Assembly (NCBI GenBank): GCA_036381615.1
Contig: DASVCL010000071.1
Location: 1 to 25,447 of the forward strand
Direction: 5' to 3'
From: CALANV01 sp036381615
GTDB lineage: Bacteria; Pseudomonadota; Alphaproteobacteria; CACIAM-22H2
Length of the DNA stretch: 25,447 bases
Below the pieces are notes generated by a model. That model was not told the origin of the DNA, made no database searches, and saw nothing but the letters and a program-made list of their open reading frames with translations. Each line of letters begins with the position of its first letter. Position 1 is the first letter of the stretch. This document shows positions 1 to 8,015 of the stretch, one piece after another. The translations under genes and the position numbers were made by a program.

Positions 1-1010
1 TCGTCCGACACCTTGACCAGCTGCTTGCCGAAATTCTCGCCGGTGAGCAGGCGCAGGAACGCCTTCGGCGTGTTCTCGAGGCCCTCGACGATGTCCTCGC
101 GGTATCTGAGCTTGCCCTCGCTCATCCAGGCCGCAAGCTGCCGCAGCCCCTCGTCGTACCGGTCGGTGTAGTCGAAGACGAGAAAGCCTTCGACCCGCGC
201 GCGGTTGACCAGGATCTGCCGCAGATGCCGCGGCCCGATGTCCGGCTGCTCGAACTGCCGTGCGAGCGCGATCGTGCCGACGACGATCACCCGGGCGCGC
301 AGATTGATGAGGCTCATCGCCGCGTCGTGGATCGGACCGGCGGTGTTGTCGAAGTAGATGTCGATTCCGTCGGGACAGGCTTCCTTGAGCGCGCCGCGCA
401 GATCGGCGGCATGGTGGTTGACGCCGGCATCGAAGCCGAGCTCGCGGCACCATGCGAGCTTCGCGTCGCTCCCCGCCACCCCGACGGCGCGGCAGCCCTT
501 GATCTTCGCGATCTGGCCGGCGACCTGCCCCACCGCGCCGGCGGCGGCCGAGACGACCACGGTCTCGCCCGCCTTGGGCTTGCCGATGTCGAGCAGCGCG
601 AAATAGGCGGTGAGGCCCGGCATGCCGAGAATGCCCAGCGCATGACGGATCGGGCCGAGCTTGGGATCGACCTTGCGCGTCCCCTGGGCCTTCAGGACCG
701 GATAATCCTGCCAGCCGAAGCTCATGCTCTCGACGATGTCGCCCTCGCGGAAATCGGGACGGCGCGAGCGGACGACGACGCCCACCCCGCCGCCGACCAT
801 CACCTCGCCGGGCTGGACGCCCTTCGTGTATCCCTTCGCCGGGCTGATCCGCCCGCGCATGTACGGGTCGACGGACAGCCAGATGGTCCGCACCAGCATC
901 TCGCCGTCACCCGGCTCGGGAACCGGCGACTCGATCAGCCTCCAGTCGGACTCGACCGGCATCCCCTCGGGATGGCGGACCAGGATGAACTTGCGGTTCA
1001 CGTTGGACAT
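1..1010 (-). CDS. NADP-dependent oxidoreductase, MDR superfamily (partial, 3' end cut by window edge)
   Basis: This is a zinc-independent medium-chain dehydrogenase/reductase of the leukotriene B4 dehydrogenase / curcumin reductase type. Such enzymes use NADPH to reduce the double bond of alpha,beta-unsaturated carbonyls in the cytoplasm. The protein starts MSNVNRKFILVRHPEG. It has the family's VDPYMRGRI block near residue 50, and a Rossmann region with VVVSAAAGAVGQVAGQIAK followed by GCRAVGVAGS. The reading frame is still open at the window edge, but about 336 residues are present and the family is usually 335-345, so only a few codons are missing. Translation starts at the ATG at 1008-1010, four bases after the putA stop, which indicates co-transcription with putA. 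The substrate cannot be told from sequence. The family call is secure; the physiological role is open. Confidence 0.88.
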   Translation of the reverse strand, partial: MSNVNRKFILVRHPEGMPVESDWRLIESPVPEPGDGEMLVRTIWLSVDPYMRGRISPAKGYTKGVQPGEVMVGGGVGVVVRSRRPDFREGDIVESMSFGWQDYPVLKAQGTRKVDPKLGPIRHALGILGMPGLTAYFALLDIGKPKAGETVVVSAAAGAVGQVAGQIAKIKGCRAVGVAGSDAKLAWCRELGFDAGVNHHAADLRGALKEACPDGIDIYFDNTAGPIHDAAMSLINLRARVIVVGTIALARQFEQPDIGPRHLRQILVNRARVEGFLVFDYTDRYDEGLRQLAAWMSEGKLRYREDIVEGLENTPKAFLRLLTGENFGKQLVKVSD

Positions 1011-1014
1011 CGGC

Positions 1015-4000
1015 CTATGCCTCTCCCAGCGACAGCAGCGTTGCGTTGCCGCCCTGCGCGGTCAGGTCGGTCGCCACGGTGCGCTCGACCGCGAAACGGT
1101 GCAGATAGTATGGGCCGCCGGCCTTGGGTCCGGTCCCGGACAGGCCCTCGCCGCCGAACGGTTGCACGCCGACGACGGCGCCGATCATGTTGCGGTTGAC
1201 GTAGATGTTGCCCACCCGCACGCGGCGGCGGATGTAATCGATCGTCGCGTCGATCCGGCTGTGGATGCCGAGCGTCAGGCCATAGCCGGTGGCGTTCACG
1301 GCGGCGATGACGTCGTCCAGCCGCGCGCCGTCATAGCGGATGATATGCAGGATCGGCCCGAACACCTCGCGCTCGATGCGCTTCAGGCTGTCGATCTCGT
1401 AGGCGCGCGGCGCAAAGAACGTCCCGTGCATGCATTCGTCGGCGAGCGTGCAGGCATGGATGAGCTTCGCTTCGCGGTCCATGCGCCCCGCGTGCTCGAC
1501 CAGCATGGCCTTGGCGTCGGCATCGATCACCGGTCCGACGTCAGTCTCGAGCAGCCCGGGATCGCCGATCCTCAGTTCCGCCATGGCGCCCGCAAGCATG
1601 TCGATGATCCTGGGCGCGACGTCGTTCTGCACGAACATGGCACGCAACGCGGAGCAGCGCTGCCCCGCGCTGTTGAAGGCAGAGGTCAGCGCATCCTGCA
1701 CGACCTGCTCCGGCAGCGCCGACGAGTCGACGATCATCGCATTGATGCCGCCTGTCTCGGCAATGAACGGCACGATCGGTCCGTCGCGGTCCGCGAGCGT
1801 CCTGTTGATTGCGCGGGCCGTGTCGGTCGAGCCCGTGAAGACGACGCCGGCAACGCGACGGTCGGCGACCAGCCGCGCGCCGACCGACGGTCCGTCGCCC
1901 GGCAGGATGTGAAGGACGTCGGGCGGAATGCCGGCCTCATGGAGCAGGGCCACCGCGCGCGCGCCGATCAGCGGCGTCTGCTCCGCCGGCTTGGCGATGG
2001 CCGCATTTCCGGCCGCGAGCGCCGCCGCGATCTGGCCGGTGAAGATCGCGAGCGGAAAGTTCCACGGGCTGATGCACACGAACACGCCACGGCCATGCAG
2101 GCCAAGCGTGTTGCGGCCGCCCGTGGGCCCGCCGAGCTCGCGCATGCGGCCGAACTCATCGGCGGCACGTGCCGCGTAGTAGCGCAGAAAATCGACCGCT
2201 TCGCGGACCTCGTTCAACGCGTCGGGGATCGTCCGCCCCGCCTCGCGCACGATCAGGGTCATCAGCTCGGCGCGATGCGCCTCGTAGAGTTCGGCCGCAC
2301 GGACCAGAATTTCGGCCCGGCGCGGGGCCGGCACGGCGTCCCAGGCGGCCGCGGCGCCGGCGGCGCGTTCGAGCGCCGCGTCGATGTCGGCGGGCTCGGC
2401 CCAGACGACTTCGCCGACGATGCGGCGGTGATCGCTCGGATCGCGTACCGGCCTGGCGCCTGCCCTCTTGCGCGTCGCCGGCGCGGCCGTGGGTCCGGCC
2501 ACGCGGTGCAAGGCCGCCGCACGTTCCATGTCGTGGGCGAGCGCGCGCAACGTGCCGTCGTCGTTGAGGTCGAGTCCGAGCGAGTTGCGGCGGTCGGGTT
2601 CATAGATGTCCGGCGGCAGCGGAATGCGCGGGTGCGGCTTGACCGCCAACCGTGCCACGGTCTCGGTCGGGTCGGCGACGATCGCCTCGACCGGCAGACG
2701 TTCGTCCGCCAGACGGTTGACGAACGACGTGTTCGCCCCGTTCTCGAGCAGACGGCGAACCAGATACGGCAGCAGGTCCTCGTGGCTGCCGACCGGTGCG
2801 TAGACTCGACAGGGGCGCTGCGGCGAGACGAACTGGCTGTAGAGCGCCTCGCCCATGCCGTGCAGGCGCTGAAACTCGAACGGACGATCGCCGGCGAGCT
2901 CGAACACGGCCGCGACCGTGTGTGCGTTGTGCGTCGCGAACTGGGGATAGAAGACCGGTCCCGCGGCCAGCAACGCCTGGGCGCAGGCGAGATAGGAAAC
3001 GTCGGTCGTCGCCTTGCGCGTGAAGACCGGATAGGTCGGAAGGCCCCGCTCCTGCGCGCGCTTGATCTCCGTGTCCCAGTAGGCGCCCTTCACCAGCCGC
3101 ACCATCAGGCGTCGGTTACGGGCGGCGGCCCGATCGCCGAGCCATGCGATCAGCGGCAGCGCGCGCTTCTGGTACGCCTGCACGGCAAGGCCGAACCCGT
3201 CCCAGCCGGCGAGTCCGGGATCGGCAAGCGCCGCATCGATCAGGTCCAGCGACAGCTCCAGCCGCTCCGCCTCCTCGGCATCGACCGTGAGGCCGATGCC
3301 GACTTCCTTCGCCTGGCGCGCCAGCTCGATGAGCCGCGGCGTGAGTTCGCGCCGGACCCGTTCGGCCTGCGCGACTTCGTAGCGCGGATGCAGGGCCGAC
3401 AGCTTCACCGAGATGCCGGGACCGTCGATCGGCCCGCGGCCGCCACTGGCGCGACCGATCGCCGCGATCGCGTCGGCATAGGCGGCGTAGTAGCGCTCGG
3501 CATCGGCGGCCGTCCGTGCCGCCTCGCCCAGCATGTCATAGGAATAGCGCCAGCCCTGGGCCTCCGTCGGCGCGGCGCGCTCGAGCGCCTCCTCGATCGT
3601 GCGCCCCATGACGAACTGCCGGCCGAGGATCCGCATCGCCGCCGTCACCGCACGCCGGATGATCGGCTCGCCCGACGCGGCAACGAGACGCTTGAGAACG
3701 CCGGCAAGGCCGTCGTCCTGCGGCTCGTCGAACCTCATGACGCGGCCGGTCAGCATGAGGGCCCAGGTCGAGGCATTGACGAACAGGGACTCGCTCTTGC
3801 CGACATGTGCGGCCCAATCGGCGTCGACCAGCTTGTCGCGAATCAGGCGGTCGGCGGTCGCGGCGTCGGGAATGCGCAGCAGCGCCTCGGCGAGGCACAT
3901 GAGCACGATGCCTTCGCGGCTCGAGAGGTCGTATTCCTGCAGGAACGTGTCGAGCCCGCCGTGGTGTGTGCGCCGCCGTCGCGCCTCTTCGACCAGCCGC

Positions 4001-4164
4001 CGCGCGGTCGCGTCGATGCGGGCGCGCGCCGCGGCATCGATCGACACGGCCGCAAGCAGCCGCTCGACGATCTCCGCCTCGGGCGCATGCAGCGCCGCCG
4101 CCAGGGCGGCGCGCTTCGGGTCGGGCTCAGGCGGAAGCATACCGGGGTGGAAGATCAGGGACAT
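1015..4164 (-). CDS. putA: bifunctional proline dehydrogenase / L-glutamate gamma-semialdehyde dehydrogenase (PutA, short form)
   Basis: PutA oxidises proline to glutamate in two steps: FAD-dependent proline dehydrogenase gives P5C, and an NAD-dependent aldehyde dehydrogenase finishes. The 1049-residue protein has the PRODH barrel in its N-terminal half (LVKGAYWDTEIK, and YPQFATHNAHT before the FAD-binding end) and the aldehyde dehydrogenase in its C-terminal half. The latter shows SPWNFPLAIF, the FTGST NAD loop, FIAETGG with the general-base Glu, and SAGQRCSA with the catalytic Cys near residue 837. No ribbon-helix-helix DNA-binding domain precedes the PRODH part, so it should not act as its own repressor as E. 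coli PutA does. I chose the ATG at 4162-4164 because GAGGAG lies about 8 bases upstream; the longer open frame upstream of it is low-complexity. It lies 38 bases after the DUF1489 gene and 4 bases before the MDR gene. Confidence 0.97.
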   Translation of the reverse strand: MSLIFHPGMLPPEPDPKRAALAAALHAPEAEIVERLLAAVSIDAAARARIDATARRLVEEARRRRTHHGGLDTFLQEYDLSSREGIVLMCLAEALLRIPDAATADRLIRDKLVDADWAAHVGKSESLFVNASTWALMLTGRVMRFDEPQDDGLAGVLKRLVAASGEPIIRRAVTAAMRILGRQFVMGRTIEEALERAAPTEAQGWRYSYDMLGEAARTAADAERYYAAYADAIAAIGRASGGRGPIDGPGISVKLSALHPRYEVAQAERVRRELTPRLIELARQAKEVGIGLTVDAEEAERLELSLDLIDAALADPGLAGWDGFGLAVQAYQKRALPLIAWLGDRAAARNRRLMVRLVKGAYWDTEIKRAQERGLPTYPVFTRKATTDVSYLACAQALLAAGPVFYPQFATHNAHTVAAVFELAGDRPFEFQRLHGMGEALYSQFVSPQRPCRVYAPVGSHEDLLPYLVRRLLENGANTSFVNRLADERLPVEAIVADPTETVARLAVKPHPRIPLPPDIYEPDRRNSLGLDLNDDGTLRALAHDMERAAALHRVAGPTAAPATRKRAGARPVRDPSDHRRIVGEVVWAEPADIDAALERAAGAAAAWDAVPAPRRAEILVRAAELYEAHRAELMTLIVREAGRTIPDALNEVREAVDFLRYYAARAADEFGRMRELGGPTGGRNTLGLHGRGVFVCISPWNFPLAIFTGQIAAALAAGNAAIAKPAEQTPLIGARAVALLHEAGIPPDVLHILPGDGPSVGARLVADRRVAGVVFTGSTDTARAINRTLADRDGPIVPFIAETGGINAMIVDSSALPEQVVQDALTSAFNSAGQRCSALRAMFVQNDVAPRIIDMLAGAMAELRIGDPGLLETDVGPVIDADAKAMLVEHAGRMDREAKLIHACTLADECMHGTFFAPRAYEIDSLKRIEREVFGPILHIIRYDGARLDDVIAAVNATGYGLTLGIHSRIDATIDYIRRRVRVGNIYVNRNMIGAVVGVQPFGGEGLSGTGPKAGGPYYLHRFAVERTVATDLTAQGGNATLLSLGEA

Positions 4165-4202
4165 CGTCTCGACTCCTCGCCGCTCGCGAACGGCGCTCCC
4201 GC

Positions 4203-4640
4203 TCAGAGCAGGCCCAGGGACCTGAGTTCCTCGGCCATCTGCGGCGGCATGTCGGCCGCGCCCTTGCCGAGCGTGGCGAGGTCCGGCGGCGCATCCGCCG
4301 CCTCGAGGTAGCGCCAGCCCTGGAACGCCCGCATCGCCCGCGGCACGACGCGGACGAGCTTCGGGTCCAGCCTGAGCTCGCATTTCGACTCGCCCTCGTG
4401 GATGTAGCCGGGGTTGATCGCGATGATGCGCTGCCGCACGCGGATCATCCCCTTGATGACCCAGTAAAGCGACCCGCCATCGAGGATCTCGTCGGCCCGC
4501 TTGGGGGTCATGCGGGTGACGTGACGGGTCACGGGCTTCTGGCCGGCAGCGCGCTGCTGGGCGCGACGCTTCTTCTGCCAGGCGGCAAGTTCGTCGATGT
4601 CATCGACGCCGACGCAAAGTTTGACGAGATGGAGAGGCAA
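4203..4640 (-). CDS. DUF1489 family protein, TTG start
   Basis: This 145-residue cytoplasmic protein belongs to the DUF1489 family, which is largely alphaproteobacterial and of unknown function. I recognise it from MPLHLVKLCVGVDDIDEL at the start, the central TRMTPKRADEILDGGSLYWVIKG and the IIAINPGY segment. There is no signal peptide or membrane segment. The start codon is TTG (4638-4640), supported by AGGAG five bases upstream and by the match of the N-terminus to the family. A good -10 hexamer lies just upstream. It is the first gene of a probable DUF1489-putA-MDR transcript, but I see no evidence that it takes part in proline metabolism. Confidence 0.88.
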   Translation of the reverse strand: MPLHLVKLCVGVDDIDELAAWQKKRRAQQRAAGQKPVTRHVTRMTPKRADEILDGGSLYWVIKGMIRVRQRIIAINPGYIHEGESKCELRLDPKLVRVVPRAMRAFQGWRYLEAADAPPDLATLGKGAADMPPQMAEELRSLGLL

Positions 4641-4677
4641 GATCGCTCCTGACGTCCGGATGTTTTCGTGGGGCGCC

Positions 4678-4705
4678 AGTATAGAACCGCGCGCGCGGCA
4701 GGGAA
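4678..4705 (-). promoter_or_regulatory. predicted sigma70-type promoter of the DUF1489-putA-MDR operon
   Basis: On the minus strand TATACT (4678-4683) is a five-of-six match to the -10 consensus. A weak -35 candidate, TTCCCT (4700-4705), lies 16 bases upstream. Transcription would begin near 4671, leaving a leader of about 30 bases before the TTG start, with AGGAG placed correctly. The -10 is convincing by eye; the -35 is poor. Placement between two same-strand genes fits an independent promoter for this operon. Confidence 0.5.
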
Positions 4706-4724
4706 GCCTCGCGCGCGGCGAGGC
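4706..4724 (-). terminator. GC-rich hairpin just after the response-regulator stop, possible terminator
   Basis: GCCTCGC and GCGAGGC form a perfect 7-bp stem around a 5-base loop, 3 bases beyond the response-regulator stop codon. On the minus strand it is followed by TTCCCTG rather than a true U-run, so intrinsic termination would be weak. It sits directly upstream of the predicted promoter for the next gene, which is where a boundary between two transcripts is expected. Confidence 0.35.
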
Positions 4725-4727
4725 CGT

Positions 4728-5744
4728 TTACGCGTCGAAGTCGCCCGTCAGCTGATGAAGTCCCCGCAGAATCTCGCGCCCGACCTCCCCGCCGTCGCCC
4801 TCGAGTCGCTGCGAAATCACGGTCGTGATGGCGTCCACCATCGCCTGCATGATGGCGATGGCCCTGGTGTCGACGTTCTCCACCGTGCGGATGTAACGGC
4901 AAAGGATGTCCGCAAGCCGGGACAGGAGCGTGTAGCCGAAGGTCCCGCCCTGGCCCTTGATCTCGTGCGCGATCCGATAGACGGTCTTCAGGTTCTCGTC
5001 GGTCGCCGCCCCCGGCCCCAGCCTGGCAAAAGCGTCGATCAGCGTGTTGAGCTGGCGCTGCGCAGCGGCCTCGAACTCGCCCTTCAGGGCAGCAACGGTC
5101 GACTCGGCCCGCGTGATCGCCGCCGGATCGATGCCGCCGCTGCCCGTCACCTGCGTGCCCAACAGCGATGCCGGCTCGATGATCTCGCACTTGGTGCAGT
5201 CTTTCGGCGGGCTCGACTCCGTCGCGGCGGCCGTGGCCGGAACGTCGGCGGCGGCGACGCCCGTTCCGCGGCGCTCGATGCCGGCCCACTCTGCCAGCTT
5301 GCGCCGGCGGCGACACGGCCCGAAATAGGTCTTGGTCCGGATGAATGGCCGCGGCCGCTCTACGACCTCGAGGATACGGGAGATCAGTCCCTTGGCCGTG
5401 ATCGGCTTCGTCAGGAACTCGGTCGCGCCGGCATCGCGCGCCTCCATCACCCGCTGCTTTTCCGAGAATCCGGTGACCATGATGATCGGCAGATACGGGT
5501 TCGGGCTGTCGCCGTCCCGCCGCACGTAGCGCACGACCTCGATGCCGCTGTAACCCGGCATGATCCAGTCGATGAGCGCGATGTCGACGGGATTGTGCTT
5601 CAGTTTCTGGATGGCGGTGACGCCGTCGGCCGCCTCGATGATGTTCTTCACGCCAACGCCGAGCAGGATCGTCTTGATGATCGCTCGCATCTGGGGGCTG
5701 TCGTCGGCCAACAGCATCCGCAGCCGTGAGAAATCGTAGCTCAT
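4728..5744 (-). CDS. orphan response regulator: REC domain plus C-terminal Hpt-like domain
   Basis: This is a 338-residue phosphorelay protein. Residues 8-128 are a complete receiver domain: acidic pair D14/D15, phospho-acceptor D59 in LIDWIMPG, T91 and K113 in LTKP. Residues about 130-200 form a linker rich in Ala, Pro and basic residues, with CTKC at 183-186. The C-terminal 130 residues are helical and contain AHEIKGQGGTFGY, which matches the histidine phosphotransfer signature with H260 as the acceptor. There is no DNA-binding output domain and no adjacent histidine kinase, so it probably relays or buffers phosphate in a pathway whose kinase is encoded elsewhere. The start is the ATG at 5742-5744. 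The two-domain reading is strong; the signalling pathway is unknown. Confidence 0.88.
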   Translation of the reverse strand: MSYDFSRLRMLLADDSPQMRAIIKTILLGVGVKNIIEAADGVTAIQKLKHNPVDIALIDWIMPGYSGIEVVRYVRRDGDSPNPYLPIIMVTGFSEKQRVMEARDAGATEFLTKPITAKGLISRILEVVERPRPFIRTKTYFGPCRRRRKLAEWAGIERRGTGVAAADVPATAAATESSPPKDCTKCEIIEPASLLGTQVTGSGGIDPAAITRAESTVAALKGEFEAAAQRQLNTLIDAFARLGPGAATDENLKTVYRIAHEIKGQGGTFGYTLLSRLADILCRYIRTVENVDTRAIAIMQAMVDAITTVISQRLEGDGGEVGREILRGLHQLTGDFDA

Positions 5745-5885
5745 GACGTCCGCCTGTCCGGCGGCCTCGTTCCGGGATCTTGCCGGGCGCGGAATTTAGA
5801 CGACGGCCGTAAACGAGCTGTGAAGCATCAGGCCGGGAACCGGTGGGATTTACGGAAAATTGACCGAATCGGCCGCCCGGCAGCG

Positions 5886-5996
5886 CTATCCCTGGGCCGT
5901 GTCGCCGCCGTCGACGGAGATGGCCGTCCCGGTCGCGATCGCCACACGGCCGCGAAGATCGAACGGCTCCGTCCAGTCTTCCTTCGGTTCCCTCGG
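5886..5996 (-). pseudogene. internally deleted short-chain dehydrogenase remnant
   Basis: Directly after the mccA stop, in the same frame and ending at a TAG at 5886-5888, the minus strand encodes about 37 residues. They contain WTEPFDLRGRVAIATG followed immediately by TAISVDGGDTAQG. The first piece is how many SDR proteins begin, up to the TG of the TGxxxGxG cofactor motif. The second is how many SDR proteins end, with the TG-x-A-I-x-V-D-G-G tail. The whole catalytic middle is absent. No ATG, GTG or TTG gives a sensible start, so it is probably not translated. My inference is a deletion of roughly 700 bp that fused the two ends of a former full-length SDR gene, the last gene of this operon. 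Chance resemblance is possible because the piece is short. Confidence 0.6.
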
Positions 5997-8015
5997 TCAG
6001 GCGTTTCCGCCGTCGGCACCGGACGGCGTGAAGCTCACGAGCTCGGCCCCCTCGTCGACCTGCTCGCCCACGGCGAACCGGATCTTTTCGACCACGCCGT
6101 CGGCGGGCGCGATGATCGTGTGCTCCATCTTCATCGCCTCCAGCACCATCAGTGGCGCGCCGCGTGCCACCTTCGCGCCGGGCGTGGTCTTGATCGCGAC
6201 GACCTTGCCCGGCATGGGCGCGGTCAGGCGGTTGTCGACCGTCTCGGCGGCAGCGGCCGCATGCAACGGATTGTGAACGACGAGACGATGTGCCTGCCCC
6301 TCGACAAAGACCGTCACCTCGTCGCCGCTCCGCACGATGCGCGCGGTCACGCGCCGGCCGCCCACATCGGCGCCGAGCGTTCCGTCCTCCGCCAGAACAC
6401 CATGGGCAGACATCGCGCCGCCGGGCAGATCGAGGACGAAACCGCGACGGCGGAAATGCGCCGTGACGGCTACGTCTCGACTGCCGTCGCGCAGCCGCAG
6501 GACGTGGTGTGCGTCGTCGTTAAGGCGCCAGCCGTTCGACAGATTCCATGGACCGTACGGGTCGCCCGAGTGACGCGCCGCGGCCTGCGCCGCCCGCTCC
6601 TGCTCCAGGATCAGCCCGAGCGTGGCGAGCGCCAGCACGTGATCCGATGCCGGCGCGGGTTCCGGCACCAGGGTCTCGCGATGACGCGCGATGAAGCCGG
6701 TGTCGACCTCGCCGGCCGCGAAGGCCGGATGCGCAGCAACGGCGGCGAGGAAGGCGCGGTTCGTCGCGACGCCGGAAATCTCGCATTCGGCCAGCGCCCG
6801 TCGAAGCCGGTGCACCGCCGCAGGCCGGTCGCGGTCCCACACGATCAGCTTGGCGATCATCGGATCGTAGTGAATCGTTACCGTATCGCCGGCACGTACG
6901 CCGGTATCGACGCGTACATGTGCGTCCTCCGCCGGGAAGCGCAGATGCGCAAGCCGGCCCGTGGCGGGCAGGAACTCGCGCGTCGGGTCCTCGGCATAGA
7001 GCCGCACCTCGATCGCGTGACCGTCGAGGCGAAGCTCATCCTGGCGCAGCGGCAATTTCTCGCCGGCGGCGACGCGGATCTGCCATTCGACGAGATCGAG
7101 GCCGGTGATCATTTCCGTCACCGGATGCTCGACCTGGAGACGCGTATTCATCTCCATGAAATAGAATGCGCCGCTCCGGTCGACGATGAACTCGACCGTG
7201 CCCGCGCCCTCGTAGCCGACGGCGCGTGCGGCCGTCACTGCGGCTTCGCCCATCGCGCGACGGCGCTCCTCGGTCATGCCGGGCGCCGGCGCCTCCTCGA
7301 CGACCTTCTGGTGCCGGCGCTGCAGCGAGCAGTCGCGCTCGAACAGATGGACGGCGTTGCCGTGCCGGTCGGCGAAGACCTGGATCTCGATGTGGCGCGG
7401 CCGTTCCAGATACTTCTCGATCAGCAGGCGGTCGTCGCCGAAGGCGGACCTGGCCTCGCGCTGGGCGCCCGCGATTGCGTCGGCGAGACCCGCCTCGTCA
7501 TCGACCACGCGCATGCCCTTGCCGCCACCACCGGCCGACGCCTTGACCAGCACCGGATAGCCGATCCGCCGGGCGGCCTGGGCGAAGGTGGCAAGGTCCT
7601 GCTTGTCGCCGTGATAGCCGGGCACGACGGGCACGCCCGCCTTCTCCATCAGCGCCTTGGCCGCGCTCTTGCCGCCCATCGCGCGGATCGCCGACGCTGG
7701 CGGACCAATGAAGACGAGCCCCGCCTTCGCGCAGGCCTCGGCAAACTCGGCGTTCTCGGACAGGAACCCGTAGCCCGGATGGACGGCCGCGGCGCCGCTT
7801 CGCCGCGCGGCATCGATGATCGCATCGATCTTCAGATAGCTCTCGCGCGCCGGTGCGGGCCCGATCAGGTACGCCTCGTCCGCCATCGCGACATGCCGCG
7901 CGTCGGCATCGGCCTCGGAGAAGACGGCGACCGTACGGATGCCCAGCCGGCGCGCCGTCCTGATGACGCGGCAAGCGATCTCACCGCGGTTGGCGATCAG
8001 GATCTTGTCGAACAT
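5997..8015 (-). CDS. mccA: methylcrotonyl-CoA carboxylase biotin-containing alpha subunit
   Basis: This subunit performs ATP-dependent carboxylation of its own biotin; MccB then transfers the carboxyl group to 3-methylcrotonyl-CoA in leucine breakdown. The 672-residue protein has the biotin carboxylase start KILIANRGEIACRVIRT, the glycine-rich ATP loop KASAGGGGKGMR, FERDCSLQRRHQK, and EMNTRLQVEHPVTE with the active-site Glu/Arg. The C-terminal biotinyl domain holds EAMKMEH with the biotinylated Lys near residue 629. The ATG at 8013-8015 shares one base with the mccB stop (TGATG), so the two are translationally coupled; a GTG three bases earlier is the alternative start. The assignment to methylcrotonyl-CoA rather than propionyl- or geranyl-CoA rests on pairing with an MccB-type beta subunit and on ivd in the same operon. 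Confidence 0.93.
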   Translation of the reverse strand: MFDKILIANRGEIACRVIRTARRLGIRTVAVFSEADADARHVAMADEAYLIGPAPARESYLKIDAIIDAARRSGAAAVHPGYGFLSENAEFAEACAKAGLVFIGPPASAIRAMGGKSAAKALMEKAGVPVVPGYHGDKQDLATFAQAARRIGYPVLVKASAGGGGKGMRVVDDEAGLADAIAGAQREARSAFGDDRLLIEKYLERPRHIEIQVFADRHGNAVHLFERDCSLQRRHQKVVEEAPAPGMTEERRRAMGEAAVTAARAVGYEGAGTVEFIVDRSGAFYFMEMNTRLQVEHPVTEMITGLDLVEWQIRVAAGEKLPLRQDELRLDGHAIEVRLYAEDPTREFLPATGRLAHLRFPAEDAHVRVDTGVRAGDTVTIHYDPMIAKLIVWDRDRPAAVHRLRRALAECEISGVATNRAFLAAVAAHPAFAAGEVDTGFIARHRETLVPEPAPASDHVLALATLGLILEQERAAQAAARHSGDPYGPWNLSNGWRLNDDAHHVLRLRDGSRDVAVTAHFRRRGFVLDLPGGAMSAHGVLAEDGTLGADVGGRRVTARIVRSGDEVTVFVEGQAHRLVVHNPLHAAAAAETVDNRLTAPMPGKVVAIKTTPGAKVARGAPLMVLEAMKMEHTIIAPADGVVEKIRFAVGEQVDEGAELVSFTPSGADGGNA

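Noticed and set aside
724..4311. A 1195-codon open frame on the plus strand opposite putA
   Set aside because: It mirrors putA and its neighbours, is rich in Arg, Asp and His as expected for the antisense of a GC-rich gene, and shows no family motif. The minus-strand PutA is certain.
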